A stretch of DNA of 64,000 nt from Candidatus Solibacter usitatus (GCA_016191645.1 JACPVQ010000205.1:1-64000); one strand, 5' to 3'; positions 8,572 to 19,631 are shown, counted from the stretch's first letter. Made by a program: numbers and translations. Notes: a model not told the origin generated them from the letters alone.

Positions 8572-11500
8572 ATGCCGAAATTCGCGTTTGTGCTGGTTTG
8601 TCTTGCCGCGGCTGAGTGCGCGTGGGCGCAGGGCCAATTCGGATCCATCAACGGTCACGTGAAAGATGAAACCGGAGCGGTGGTTCCCGGCGTGGACCTT
8701 CGTGTAGTGAATGCCGGTACGGGCGTCGATCTGAGCGTTGTCTCGGACGATCAAGGCCGCTACCTTGCGCCGCAACTGCTTCCCGGGACATACAACATTG
8801 TGGTGCGAAGAGACGGCTTCAAGCAGGTATCCATCAACGGATTGAAGCTCGACACAAACGGCAATCTGACACAGGATATTGTGCTCACCGTGGGGGCTGT
8901 AGCGGATAGCGTGCAGGTGTCGGGGCAGACGGCGTTAGTAGATACCGTTACCGGGTCCATCGGTCACATCGTGAACAACAAGTCGGTGCTGGAATTGCCG
9001 TTGAACGGCCGCGCCGCGTACAACCTGGTTGCGTTGACGCCGGGGTCGTTTGTGCGCACGGGCGCGGCGATCTATGTTTCCATCGGCGGCGGGCGCACTC
9101 TTTCGGCGACCAGCGCGCTGGACGGCGTCGTGGGCGGATCGGGCGGCATCTCGCAGCAGACCATCGGCTTCACGCCTTCGGTGGACGCGTTGCAGGAGTA
9201 TCGCGTGGAAGCGAACAGCTTCTCGGCGCAATACGGGCGCTCGAACGCGGGCATCATCAACGCCACGACAAAAAGCGGAACCAACGAATTCCACGGCGTG
9301 CTCTATTGGTTTGTACGCAACGACGCGTTCGATTCGCGCGGGTGGAACTCCGGAGAGCGCGCCAGTTTGCGGCGCAACACATACGGCGGGAGCATCGGCG
9401 GACCAATCCGGAAAAACAAGACCTTCTTTTTTTATAATCTGGAAGGCCTGCGCGAGCGGCGCGGCGTTCCGCAAACGCGCACCGTGCCTCTGGCCGCATG
9501 GCGCAGCGGCGATCTGAGCACGCTGCAACGCGCGGTAACAACGGCGCAAGGCGTGGTGGGGCAACAACTGGTGGTCTATGATCCGGCGGCCAACCAGCAG
9601 CAGGCGTTTGCGGGCAATCGCATTCCAGCGAGCAGACAGGATGCCGTGGCGCTCAATATTATCAAGGCGATTCCCGCGCCCAACCGCGCTCCGGACAATC
9701 CCATTACACAGCAAGGGAATTATCAGGAAGCCGCCGTGACGCCGATCACGCGCGACGTGCACACCATGCGCGTCGATCACACGCTGAGCACGAAGTCGCA
9801 GATCTTCGGACGATACATGGTGGCCAGCCCGAGCATTGCTCCGCTCGCCGGATTCACGCCGGCGTATGGCTCCATCGATCCCAATGCGATCGACATCCGC
9901 GGCCGCAGCCACAGCCTTGCGCTAAGCGTGACGCATATTTTTTCTCCGTCCACATTTCTTTCGGCGAGAGTGGGGGGCGCGCGAACGCCGGAGACGCGGT
10001 CGTCGGCAAGCTTCGGTGAAAACTGGCCGGAGAAACTCGGGTTGAAGGGCGTGGGGCCCGATTCGTTTCCGCGCATTAACCTGCAAGCGGGACTGGTTCC
10101 TCTCACCAACATCGGCACCGGCGGCGCGGGCAACGTGCAGTATCGCTTTTATGCGTTTCAGAATCTGGAGACGCAGTTGAGTCTGACGAAGATCGCGGGC
10201 GCGCATACGTTGAAATTCGGCGGCACGCACATGCGCATCTCGGGGAACGACGAAAACCGCCAGAGCGCATCGGGCATCTTCGGCTTTGGACCGCAGTACA
10301 CCACGGGCCGGACCGCGGCCGGAGGAACCATCGCCAACACGGGTTCCACGATCTCGGATTTGCTGCTCGGCAGGCCGGACTCCGTAACGCTGCGCGCCGC
10401 GCCGATGATGGGCCGCCGCATTCGCCACTACGCCGGTTATTTCGAAGACGACTACCGCGTTGCCAGCCGGCTGACCTTCAACCTGGGCGTGCGCTATGAA
10501 TTGGAATCTCCCTTTTTCGAAGTGAACAATCGCATGAGCAGCCTGGACCCCGGCGCGATCCATCCGCTTGCGGGCAAGGGCGACATTCCGGCCGGGCAAT
10601 TGGGCGCTTTGATTTTTCCCGGCCGCGGCGGGCGCGGGCGCTATCTTGCGAATTGGGACAAGAACAACATCGCGCCGCGTTTCGGATTCGCCTGGCGGCC
10701 CACCGCTTCTAATGAAACTGTAGTCCGCGGCGGCGTGGGTTTGTTCTATGGCAACCCTTACGACAACAACGTGATTCAGACCATGCGCGCAGGTTTCGAA
10801 GGGCAAGGCAACTACGCTTTCCCCGTGCCGTTTACTCTCGCCCAAGGCGTGCCCGCGGGCGCGCTGGTCACGCCTCCGGAATCGGAACTCACCGGCGCGT
10901 TCGGCGCGCGCGGAACCGCCTTTGCCACTTCCAGCATCGACATGATCGATCCGCAACGCCGCACTCAATACAGCATCAATTACAATCTCACCGTGCAACG
11001 CCAGTGGCGCGAAGTGCTGTTCGAGGCGTCCTACTTCGCCAACCTCGGCCGCAAGGTTCCATTCCCGTCGCTCAACGTCAATCAGATTCCCACGGCGCTG
11101 CTGTCGCGCACCGATATTCCGGAACGTCTGAAGCGGCCTTATACGCAGTTCTCCGGCGACCGCGCGGACGTGAATTTGCAGGCGCCGAATTTCGGACTCT
11201 CCAACTACCACGCGTTGGGAGTGAAAGTGGACAAGCGCTTCTCCAAAGGGTTCGGTCTGACGGCGGCCTATACGTTCTCCAAGTGGATCGACAACATTCT
11301 GTTCACCGGCGCCGACGACGCAACCTGGGGCGACAATGACGGATTGCAAAATATCTACGACCTGCGCAATGAGCGCTCCTTGTCCACCAATCATATTCCG
11401 CATCGACTGGTGTTGAGTCCCATCTGGGAGTTGCCCTTTGGAAAAGGAAAGCCCATGGCCAACGCGGGCGGATGGGCGGATTGGCTGATCGGCGGATGGC

Positions 11501-11964
11501 AGGTGTCCACCATTGCGACGATGCAGGCGGGATCGATGTTCGGAACCACGGTGACCAATGGCGCGCGCGATATCCTGGGCGACGCCGCGACGGGACGCGT
11601 GCTGCGGCCGAATCTATCGGCGAATCCGAATGTTGTGGATGGGAAGGGACAACCGGCGCAGGGGCAGCGCGGGATCGCCTGGTTCAACCCCGCCGTGTTT
11701 TCCACGCCTGCGCGGTTTACGCCGGGCAACGCCGCGCGCACTATTATTCAAGCGCCTGGTTTGGTGAATTTCGATTTCGCGATGATGAAGAACTTTCGCC
11801 TGAAAGAGCGCTACCGGCTGCAATTCCGTTGGGAAGCGTTCAACGCCACGAACACTCCGTTCTTCGAAGTGCTGGGCGATGTGGTGGGCCAGGGAAACTT
11901 TGGCGTGGCGACGGCGGGCAACTCCAAACGCGAAATGCAATTCGCGCTCAAGCTGTACTTTTGA
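8572..11964 (+). CDS. TonB-dependent receptor, Oar-like, with N-terminal carboxypeptidase-regulatory-like domain
   Basis: INGHVKDETGAVVPGVDLRVVNAGTG; SVLELPLNGRAAYNLVALTPG; Ala/Asn-rich beta-barrel ending MQFALKLYF. Confidence 0.93.
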   Translation: MPKFAFVLVCLAAAECAWAQGQFGSINGHVKDETGAVVPGVDLRVVNAGTGVDLSVVSDDQGRYLAPQLLPGTYNIVVRRDGFKQVSINGLKLDTNGNLTQDIVLTVGAVADSVQVSGQTALVDTVTGSIGHIVNNKSVLELPLNGRAAYNLVALTPGSFVRTGAAIYVSIGGGRTLSATSALDGVVGGSGGISQQTIGFTPSVDALQEYRVEANSFSAQYGRSNAGIINATTKSGTNEFHGVLYWFVRNDAFDSRGWNSGERASLRRNTYGGSIGGPIRKNKTFFFYNLEGLRERRGVPQTRTVPLAAWRSGDLSTLQRAVTTAQGVVGQQLVVYDPAANQQQAFAGNRIPASRQDAVALNIIKAIPAPNRAPDNPITQQGNYQEAAVTPITRDVHTMRVDHTLSTKSQIFGRYMVASPSIAPLAGFTPAYGSIDPNAIDIRGRSHSLALSVTHIFSPSTFLSARVGGARTPETRSSASFGENWPEKLGLKGVGPDSFPRINLQAGLVPLTNIGTGGAGNVQYRFYAFQNLETQLSLTKIAGAHTLKFGGTHMRISGNDENRQSASGIFGFGPQYTTGRTAAGGTIANTGSTISDLLLGRPDSVTLRAAPMMGRRIRHYAGYFEDDYRVASRLTFNLGVRYELESPFFEVNNRMSSLDPGAIHPLAGKGDIPAGQLGALIFPGRGGRGRYLANWDKNNIAPRFGFAWRPTASNETVVRGGVGLFYGNPYDNNVIQTMRAGFEGQGNYAFPVPFTLAQGVPAGALVTPPESELTGAFGARGTAFATSSIDMIDPQRRTQYSINYNLTVQRQWREVLFEASYFANLGRKVPFPSLNVNQIPTALLSRTDIPERLKRPYTQFSGDRADVNLQAPNFGLSNYHALGVKVDKRFSKGFGLTAAYTFSKWIDNILFTGADDATWGDNDGLQNIYDLRNERSLSTNHIPHRLVLSPIWELPFGKGKPMANAGGWADWLIGGWQVSTIATMQAGSMFGTTVTNGARDILGDAATGRVLRPNLSANPNVVDGKGQPAQGQRGIAWFNPAVFSTPARFTPGNAARTIIQAPGLVNFDFAMMKNFRLKERYRLQFRWEAFNATNTPFFEVLGDVVGQGNFGVATAGNSKREMQFALKLYF

Positions 11965-14423
11965 CACCTTCCATCCGCACCACGTAGTACGGCTGTTGGA
12001 TCAGATCCGGTCCGAGCCCCGGATAGAGCACGCGCGCATTCGCGCCGGTGGTCACTTCGAAGTAGTAGGCAATGGGAAACGGCGTCGCGGTGTAGGCCGC
12101 CGGAATTGCCGCCAGGAACCGGCCGCCGCGGTCCTCCATGTCCACGGACTCATAACGTTCGGCCTGATTCACGTGACGATAGTACAAGCGAACGGCGGAA
12201 GGCTTCCCAGCAAATGAAATCTCCAATTGCAGCGCCTTCGTGCGCTGAAAAGACTTTGGCCCGGAATGGCGCGCACTCACGGCGGGACGATTCGGACGGC
12301 CTAGCGCGTCCTTGATCGCCCGCGCTACGCGATCCTGCTCCGCGCCGGGTTTTGCGTCATTCAGTTTTTTCTCCAGAGCGGCGATGTCGGCGTCGATGGC
12401 AGGCAAACGGTCCAGCCAATGGCCTCTTAGAAACGGGCGCTCGCCCACGGTGAGATCGGAAACATACGCGTCTTTGGCGCGATTCGCCAACCCTGCCCAA
12501 GCCGCGCGCGCGGCGCGATATTGTTTGAGCGATGCATCGAGTGCGGCCCTGCTTCCGGTCTGTTCGTAAACGCCGTACAAAACTCCGGCGCGGAATTTCG
12601 CGCCGAAGAAGCGGCCGCTGCGGATCGAAAGGGCTCACGTTGCCGAAAACGCGAGGCGTTGGAGTATCGCCATAGACGTTCGCCGGACTCTCAATCATCG
12701 GCTGATTCGTGTACAACTCCGGCCAATACGTATTGTTGGCGGCCGACGCACCGTGCGCCGTGGTCACGATTCCCAGAATGCGGCTGGCGTTTGCGAGCGC
12801 ATCGCCGGCGGCCTGCGCGCCTGTTCCGAACTTGTTCGAAAGATAGCGCTGCCACACATCGCCAGGTGAATCCGGATTGTAGAGCATGCGGCCCCAGACG
12901 CGCAGACTGTATTCGTACTTCTGCCAATCCCACTTCGGCGCGAGCGTTGCATCGGCATATCCGCAGCGATTGCCCGCAATGCCTGAGCCCCTGCGGCCTT
13001 TGAACGAAAGCGGCTCCATGATCTCGACGCCATCGCTATTACAGAACTGAAACGCGCGCGAGTGCGCCGCCGCGGTCAGAGGATCGCCCCACAGCAATAG
13101 ACGCTGCGTGCCCGGCCAGATGCGGTGCAGCACGCCCCACCTTCGGTCTTCCCGCATCAGGTCCGCATAGCCGTAGCGAGTGAAGCTGCGTGTTCCGGTG
13201 CTCAAGTTCATCAACCCCGTGGCGATGCGTCCGGGCCGCGGCCGTTCGAGTTCACGAATGTCCGTCTGATGATAGGTCATGCCCATATGCTCCGCCCAGT
13301 ACTTGGGCGAAACCGTCAGCGGCAAACCTGTGGAGACGCCAAGGTCGAGCATCGTTTGATCCATGCCCTTGGAATGCATGTCGAGATTTACTTTGCGCCC
13401 GCACGACGTCACGCCTTCGAACACGGTCTTCCAGAAATCGTAGCTGCCTTCTTCGACGCCGCTTTCGCCGTGCACGCGAAACGTGACGCCGGTAATGGCG
13501 GGACACGCTTGCAGCAGCGCGCGGATGGCGTCGCGGGAGTATGCCGCGTGGTTCTCCTTGGTCAGTCCTTCGATGGTGTAGTTGGGGTTCGGGCTGTTGA
13601 TCCACTCGTAGCCGTGTGTCCAAATGCCCAGTTGGAATTCCATGCCGCGCGCGACGGTCTGTTCGCTGATGGCGCGCAGCATTTCGAGATTCTTGTCGCG
13701 CTCGGCAGGCGGCAGTTGCGGAACCTTCACGTTGTAACCGGGAACGGAAAGGAAAAACGGGTAGGCGAAAAGAAAGTAGGCGTCGGTAACGCTGCGCAGG
13801 AAATCGTAACCGATGCCGAAGGCGAGATGAAAGCGGTTGAAGCGCTGCGTGGCAAGCAGAGTGAGATATTCCGGCCACATCTCTTTGCTGTGGAACCATG
13901 GCTTGTCTTCGACATCGCTACAAAACAAACGCGACACGCCGCGGATGGCATTTGCGGGCTTCTCCACAATGGGCTTCACAACTTCCAGGGCAGCCAGCGG
14001 CGTGTTGCTCATGCGCACGCGATCATTGAGTTCCAGCAGCGCGTACACAAGGCCGCGCGCATCGGACCCGGCGGCTAATAGAACGCCGCGTCCATTGATT
14101 TTCGCCGCAGCCAGAGCAAGCGCCTCCGCGGTATCAGGAAGATGGACGCCGCCGATTTTCAAAGCATCGCGCCCCGAAACGACCATGATCGCCAGCCGGT
14201 CACGCCCGGCGTCCGCAAGGCGCTTGTGAATCTCCGCCGCTACTCCGCGTTTTGCAAGCGAAGCGGCGAGCTCGTTGGCCGCCCACACCACCGGGGCGGA
14301 AGCGGCAGCGGGATCCAGAATGATGGCGACCCCCGCCGCTGAAGCCGCATTGGCCGCGGAGATGGACCCCGCGGTCAATGCAGCGGTGCGAACAAAGTCG
14401 CGTCTGCGAATCGAGTTTTTCAT
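11948..14423 (-). pseudogene. Tat-exported glycoside-hydrolase-like protein (alpha-glucuronidase-like N-terminus), split by a frameshift near 12600-12620
   Basis: ORFs 12357..14423 (N-part) and 11948..12580 (C-part) are consecutive; FFGAKFRAGVLYGVYEQTG resumes in the +1 frame after NVSPFDPQ. Confidence 0.7.
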
Positions 14424-14441
14424 TGCAATGCCTCCCGCGCG

Positions 14442-17099
14442 CTACTCCAACACGATCTCATACCACGGCGAATACTGCTGACCCTCGGCTTGTAAATGCA
14501 AAGTGAGCACGGAGCCCTGCAGCATTGCATGGTCCGGCGAAAGGGCAGGGAGGCGAACGCCCGATCCATCCAGCGGATAAACCGTAGCGCGAGTGGCTGC
14601 GACGTCCAGCGAAACAAAACATTCGACTCGCTCCAGGAACGTGGGCCGCTGTCCGCCATTCATGTCGCCCGAAGGTTTGTTGATTCCCGGCTGCGGCTGC
14701 AACGTCCACCAATCGGAATTGCCGGGGTAGTTGATCAAGCGTTGCGGAGTGTTTGTTCCCGGCTGCGTGCGCAGGGTTTGCCCTGGAACGCTCAACAACA
14801 ACCTTCGCGATTCCGCGAGCGGCAATTGATCCGCCGGCGTCAGCAGGACGCCGGAAAATCCACGCGCCGAATCGGCCAGCCTCAGTTTCAACGGCCCGGC
14901 TTGCTTTTCTTCGCGTCCCATAACACCGATCAAACCCGCCGCGTATTTCGAATGCAGCAGAAACAATTTCGCCGGTGCGTCGTAAGTAAACTCGTCCGTG
15001 TCAGATCGAACGACGCCGGATTTTGCGGCGGTGGATTCCACAGGCAAATCTCCCGCGGCGTCGGCCAGACGCACGGCGTGTTCCACAGCCGCCAGTGCCT
15101 GATAGCCTCGCGTAGAGTTGAGAAACGGAACAATGCCTCCGTTGCGCCGCTCCACCGTCGCTTGTTCGCGATCCGCGCGTGACACGGGAAGGTCCAACGT
15201 CGCGTTCGCCGTGCTGACGGCGCCGCTGCGGAATAGCCACGCCGATTGTCCGAATCCAATCCACTTGGTCCAATCGCCGTTGATGTTGAAACCGTTCGGC
15301 ACGCCGTCATCCCAATTGCGGCTGTGCGAATAGGCGAAGTGCATCACGGAATCCCAATCTTGAAATGCCCCGGCAATAGACACCAGCGGATCGATCTCCG
15401 CGGCCTGCTGATTAGGCCACGGCTGGTTGTACTCGCTCACCGTGAAGGGCTTTCCTCCAACGCGGCTCGCCGCCATGGAGAGGATGGCGCTCAAGCCGCC
15501 ACCGCTGGTGGAGTTGTCGCGAATGCGCCAGTCGCGTCCATCCCATTGCACGTTCGGGAAGTTGTAGTGATCGACATAAAAATGGTTGTCGTGATAATCC
15601 AGGTCGCGGTGCGAATCGATGGTCATCAGGCCGCCGAAGCCGATCTGCGTTCCGGCAACCGGAGTCAGTTCGCCTGTCTTCTCACGAACCGTCGTCAGCA
15701 TTCTGTTCAGATAGGAGCGATCGGTCTCCACCAGAAAGTCGAGAAAATCACGAGTGCGCGTCCGCGCGGAGTACTCCGTGGTTCTCACCAGCGCCACGTT
15801 CGCGCCGGTCAGGCTCTCGTTCGCGCGCAAGCCAATCTCGCCCGCCTCGCGCAGCGATGCCCCGCGAATTTGAACATTCGCGCCGACATTCTCAATAGAC
15901 AATCCGAAACGCCCGATGCCGTCCATGGAAAACGAAGCACGCACTTGCATCGTAAAGCGCTGCCAGCGGTTGCTCACGCCGATGTTCATGCCGGTCTGTG
16001 AGCGCCACGGGCTCACGTCCTGTTTCACATCCCAATACACCGGCCGCGATACGTCTTCGGGAAGATCCGCGCGCATCTCCACTTCGGCCGTGTAGGTGCG
16101 GCCCTGGGTCAGCGAGAAGCCTGTCTGCTTGATGATGATGGTATCTCCGCCGCGAACGAATTCGACGTCGAGCAGTTGGCCTTCCGGCGCGTCAGTGACG
16201 CGCAGATTCGCGCGCGCGGTTGTGTGGAGTTCCGCGACCCAGTTGCGCCCCAGTACTTGAGGACCTGTATCGACGGCCGGCTGCCACGCTTTGCGCAGAT
16301 CTTCGGTGAACGTGTAGCGTCCGCGAAGATAGCTGTTCCACTGCGCCGTGAGTTGGTCCAGGTACGGCCCCTGCTGGAAGTTGTCCAGAGCGGTGACCTG
16401 CCATTCCCACAGCAGCGAATCCTCGTTGCTGATCTCCACCATTGCCAGCGACGGGCTCTCCTGTAATTCCAGAGCGTCGATGGCGAGCCGCGTGAATTCC
16501 TGCTGCAACTCCACCATGCGCGGATAGAAGATGTGCAGCGGCTTGCTTTGATTGGGAATGGCGGGCGTCATGCTAGGGACGCCGTCAATGGTTGGCCGGA
16601 AGGTGTAGCCAACGTGCAGATTGAGATTAACGTAAACTCCTTCGGCGGCAAGAGCGCGGATGAAATTCTTCAGCAACGCCGCCGAGTTGACGTTGATCGT
16701 AGGATAAGGACCTGTAGTGAGCAGACTCGCGGCGTTCGTTGGATTCTGGTCGGGTTGCGTGTCCATGTGATGCAGGCGCACAAGGTTCACGCCTAAGCGC
16801 CGCAAACGTTTGGCGACCCGCTCCGCGTCGGCGGCGTTAGGAAAATTGGCGGAAAACGCAAGGTTCACTCCGAACAAACGCACGCGCTCATCATCGGCGG
16901 TGTTCGGCAAGACATCGGGACCAACGCGATAGAAGTGGCCGTTGCGGACAAACAGGCGGTCCGCCGCGGTCAATGGATGGTTGAGAAAACTGAAGTCGGG
17001 AGCGCCCTGTACGGCGTCCTGATTAATAGAGAAAGGATAGTATTCCGGCTCGGCCGCGAAGGCGAATACGGCCGGCAGAAGAAATGCCAGTGTCCGCAT
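14442..17099 (-). CDS. Secreted clan GH-A-like glycoside hydrolase with CBM-like module
   Basis: Signal peptide; LRRLGVNLVRLHHMDT; acid/base-like SLAMVEISNEDSLLW; nucleophile-like FTVSEYNQPWPN. Confidence 0.75.
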   Translation of the reverse strand: MRTLAFLLPAVFAFAAEPEYYPFSINQDAVQGAPDFSFLNHPLTAADRLFVRNGHFYRVGPDVLPNTADDERVRLFGVNLAFSANFPNAADAERVAKRLRRLGVNLVRLHHMDTQPDQNPTNAASLLTTGPYPTINVNSAALLKNFIRALAAEGVYVNLNLHVGYTFRPTIDGVPSMTPAIPNQSKPLHIFYPRMVELQQEFTRLAIDALELQESPSLAMVEISNEDSLLWEWQVTALDNFQQGPYLDQLTAQWNSYLRGRYTFTEDLRKAWQPAVDTGPQVLGRNWVAELHTTARANLRVTDAPEGQLLDVEFVRGGDTIIIKQTGFSLTQGRTYTAEVEMRADLPEDVSRPVYWDVKQDVSPWRSQTGMNIGVSNRWQRFTMQVRASFSMDGIGRFGLSIENVGANVQIRGASLREAGEIGLRANESLTGANVALVRTTEYSARTRTRDFLDFLVETDRSYLNRMLTTVREKTGELTPVAGTQIGFGGLMTIDSHRDLDYHDNHFYVDHYNFPNVQWDGRDWRIRDNSTSGGGLSAILSMAASRVGGKPFTVSEYNQPWPNQQAAEIDPLVSIAGAFQDWDSVMHFAYSHSRNWDDGVPNGFNINGDWTKWIGFGQSAWLFRSGAVSTANATLDLPVSRADREQATVERRNGGIVPFLNSTRGYQALAAVEHAVRLADAAGDLPVESTAAKSGVVRSDTDEFTYDAPAKLFLLHSKYAAGLIGVMGREEKQAGPLKLRLADSARGFSGVLLTPADQLPLAESRRLLLSVPGQTLRTQPGTNTPQRLINYPGNSDWWTLQPQPGINKPSGDMNGGQRPTFLERVECFVSLDVAATRATVYPLDGSGVRLPALSPDHAMLQGSVLTLHLQAEGQQYSPWYEIVLE

Positions 17100-17108
17100 A
17101 CAATTCCA

Positions 17109-18389
17109 CTATACTCTTGGCTGAGCCTTGCGCCACCTCGCCAAACGCGCGGCCAGCGTTCGCACCACTGCCGGATTCCGCGCCGCCACGTCGCGAGTTT
17201 CGGATGGGTCGCCGGCCAGATCGAAAAGTTGGCGTTCTCCGGTTTGCAGAAACTCAATCAACTTCCAGCGCGCATCGCGAATGGCCATGCTCGATTTGCC
17301 GCCCAGCGCATGGTCCTTCTCCAGCGGGTAATACCAATAGAGGTCGCGAGCTTTCCATTTCGCGGCGGGATTACGCAGCAATGGCGCAAGCGACCTGCCG
17401 TCGGTCCGCGTCACCGACACCTTTGACAAATCAAGAAACGTAGCGTAGTAATCCGTGCTGACCACAGGCGTCGCGCACGTCGCGCCTCTAGGAATCACTC
17501 CCGGCCATCGGGCGATCAACGGCACGCGGATGCCGCCTTCGTAGAGATGCGATTTCCCACTGCGCAGATGCGCATTGGTGGTGACGTTCAACTCGCCACC
17601 GTTGTCGGAGTTGAAAATGACGATGGTGTCGTTGTCGAGATTGCGGCGCGCGAGTTCGCGCAGAATCATCCCCACGCCATCGTCGATCGATTCCAGCATC
17701 GCCGCGAGCACGGGATTGTTTTTTCGCTGCGATGCCCCAGGCCGGTTCTTGTACTTCGCTACTAAATCCGGTTTGCCTTCCAGTCGCGTGTGCGGCGCGT
17801 AATGGGCCAGGTAGAGAAAGAACGGCTGCGTACTGCGCGCGATGAAATCGACCGCCTCCTGATTTAATCGATCGGTCAGATACTCATTGGGCGCGCGTGC
17901 CTCCAGCCCTTGCAGATGCTTGTATGGATGCCAGTAGTATCCTGGGCCGATGTAGCTGGTCTCGGAGCAGATCACTTCGTCGAACCCGTGCAGCTTGGGA
18001 TCGCCGGGGCGCTTCGCATAATCGCCCATCAGGTGCCACTTGCCGATCAGCCCCGTGCGGTATCCGGCCTTCTTGAGCATCTTCGGCAAGGAAGGGAGTG
18101 ACGGTCGTAAGTGATTCGGATCGTCGGCGCGCAGAAAATCCGTGATGCCGACGCGCGCCGGATGTTGGCCGGTCATGATGGAGGCGCGTGTCGGCGAACA
18201 AACGGGCGCGGCGGAATACGCGTTGTGAAAACGCATTCCCTCAGCGGCCAGCCGGTCGAGGTTCGGTGTCTGATTAAACGTGTTGCCGTAGCAGCCCAGC
18301 TCACCCCAACCGAGATCGTCGGCAAGAATGAAGATGATGTTCGGCGGCCGGCGAACCAGAGCGAGGTATGCAAACTCGCGGCGTGTCAT
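17109..18389 (-). CDS. Type I sulfatase (arylsulfatase)
   Basis: PNIIFILADDLGWGELGCYG and CSPTRASIMTGQHPAR (C-x-P-x-R formylglycine motif). Confidence 0.95.
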   Translation of the reverse strand: MTRREFAYLALVRRPPNIIFILADDLGWGELGCYGNTFNQTPNLDRLAAEGMRFHNAYSAAPVCSPTRASIMTGQHPARVGITDFLRADDPNHLRPSLPSLPKMLKKAGYRTGLIGKWHLMGDYAKRPGDPKLHGFDEVICSETSYIGPGYYWHPYKHLQGLEARAPNEYLTDRLNQEAVDFIARSTQPFFLYLAHYAPHTRLEGKPDLVAKYKNRPGASQRKNNPVLAAMLESIDDGVGMILRELARRNLDNDTIVIFNSDNGGELNVTTNAHLRSGKSHLYEGGIRVPLIARWPGVIPRGATCATPVVSTDYYATFLDLSKVSVTRTDGRSLAPLLRNPAAKWKARDLYWYYPLEKDHALGGKSSMAIRDARWKLIEFLQTGERQLFDLAGDPSETRDVAARNPAVVRTLAARLARWRKAQPRV

Positions 18390-18428
18390 GGTTGTATGAT
18401 TTGTACCACAAGACTCTAAAACCTTTGT

Positions 18429-18564
18429 GTGGGGTCAGGTCTCCAGACCTGCCGCGGGATCTCAAGATCCCGCATGGCCTCGCAGAGGCCATCGGCCGCT
18501 TTCTCAATTTCTGCCGGCAGAGCCGGTCTGGAGACCGGCTCGCAGATCTGGAGATCTGCCCCAC
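18429..18564. repeat. Modular palindromic intergenic element, copy A
   Basis: GTGGGGTCAGGTCTCCAGACCTG ... CAGATCTGGAGATCTGCCCCAC terminal inverted repeats with internal hairpins (GGGATCTCAAGATCCC, GGCCTCGCAGAGGCC, GAGCCGGTCTGGAGACCGGCTC). Confidence 0.9.
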
Positions 18565-18576
18565 AGAGGAAAGATA

Positions 18577-19623
18577 TTATTTCTTGCCCCAGTTGTCCGA
18601 TACTTTGATGGCAAAGAAGTTCATCACGCGGGCGTCGTTGCGGGCAACCTCGTAGTAAACTGCGCGCAGCAGTTGATCTTTGCGGTTGATCAACTGATCG
18701 CGGATGCTCTGCTGCACGCGCGGATCGTTCAACTCCCGCTGGCCCGCGGGTTCCTTGGACATCACTTTCAAAATGCGATACTCGTTGTCGCTGCGGATGG
18801 CCGGAGAAACCTGTCCCGGCGACAATGCCATCACCATCTTGCGCAACTCGGGGTTCGTCTTATCCAATGACGATTCGCCGATGAATCCCATGTCGCCGCC
18901 ATTGGGAGCGCTGTTGGGATCTTCGGAAAAATTCTGCGCCAGCATGGCGAAGTCTTCGCCGCCGCGCGCGCGCGCTTCCAGGTTGAGCACTTTCTTGCGC
19001 GCCTGTTCGTCGTTCTTCGCCTTATCGCGCTTCAGGTTGCGCACGTTGGGATCGGGTTTCGAGGTGACCACAATCTGCGCCAGGTGAACATGCGGTTCCG
19101 CCAAATGGAAGCTGGCTTTGTTGGCGTTGTAGAAATCCGTAACCTCTTTGTCGTTGATGGCGATCTTCGACGTGATCTCCTTATTGAACAGCTTTTGAAT
19201 ACTCAGGTCGCGGCGCAACTGCGTTTTGAGGTCTTCCACGCTCATGTTGCGCGCTTGCAGCTGTTTCTGCCACTCCTCCTGCGTGTAGGGCGCTTTCAGT
19301 TCGTTGAACTTCGCGTCCACTTCCGGCTCGGTGGCCATCAGGTTCAGTTTCTCCGCGCGCTGCAACATGATTTCGTTGTCCACCAGCGTGCGCAGCAACT
19401 CCAGCTTTTGATAGTTGGTTTGCTCCTCGCTCGGCTTGTCGCCTTGCTTGTCGGGCGCTGTGCCGAATTGAAAGCGGAACTGCTTGTCCACCTCGGCATA
19501 ACTCACGGGGCGGCCGTTGACGGTTGCCGCGACATCGGCGGGAGGCTTGCTCTTGCACCCGGTCAGGCCAACGGCGGCAGCCAGGAAAGCGGCCGGCAAG
19601 TAGGTGTGAAGCAGGACTCTCAT
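18577..19623 (-). CDS. SurA/PrsA-like peptidylprolyl isomerase lipoprotein
   Basis: Lipobox LTGCKS; SurA-like N-domain and parvulin core NGGDMGFIGESSLDKTNPELRKMVMALSPGQVSPAIRS. Confidence 0.9.
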   Translation of the reverse strand: MRVLLHTYLPAAFLAAAVGLTGCKSKPPADVAATVNGRPVSYAEVDKQFRFQFGTAPDKQGDKPSEEQTNYQKLELLRTLVDNEIMLQRAEKLNLMATEPEVDAKFNELKAPYTQEEWQKQLQARNMSVEDLKTQLRRDLSIQKLFNKEITSKIAINDKEVTDFYNANKASFHLAEPHVHLAQIVVTSKPDPNVRNLKRDKAKNDEQARKKVLNLEARARGGEDFAMLAQNFSEDPNSAPNGGDMGFIGESSLDKTNPELRKMVMALSPGQVSPAIRSDNEYRILKVMSKEPAGQRELNDPRVQQSIRDQLINRKDQLLRAVYYEVARNDARVMNFFAIKVSDNWGKK

Positions 19624-19631
19624 GCGTCTGG

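Noticed and set aside
9922-11403. 493-aa minus-strand ORF antisense to the TonB receptor
   Set aside because: Shadow ORF; no recognisable domain and the plus-strand receptor is strongly supported.
18429-18564. Palindromic elements as classical Rho-independent terminators
   Set aside because: Strong hairpins but no following T-tract on either strand, multiple consecutive hairpins and conserved terminal inverted repeats suggest something else.
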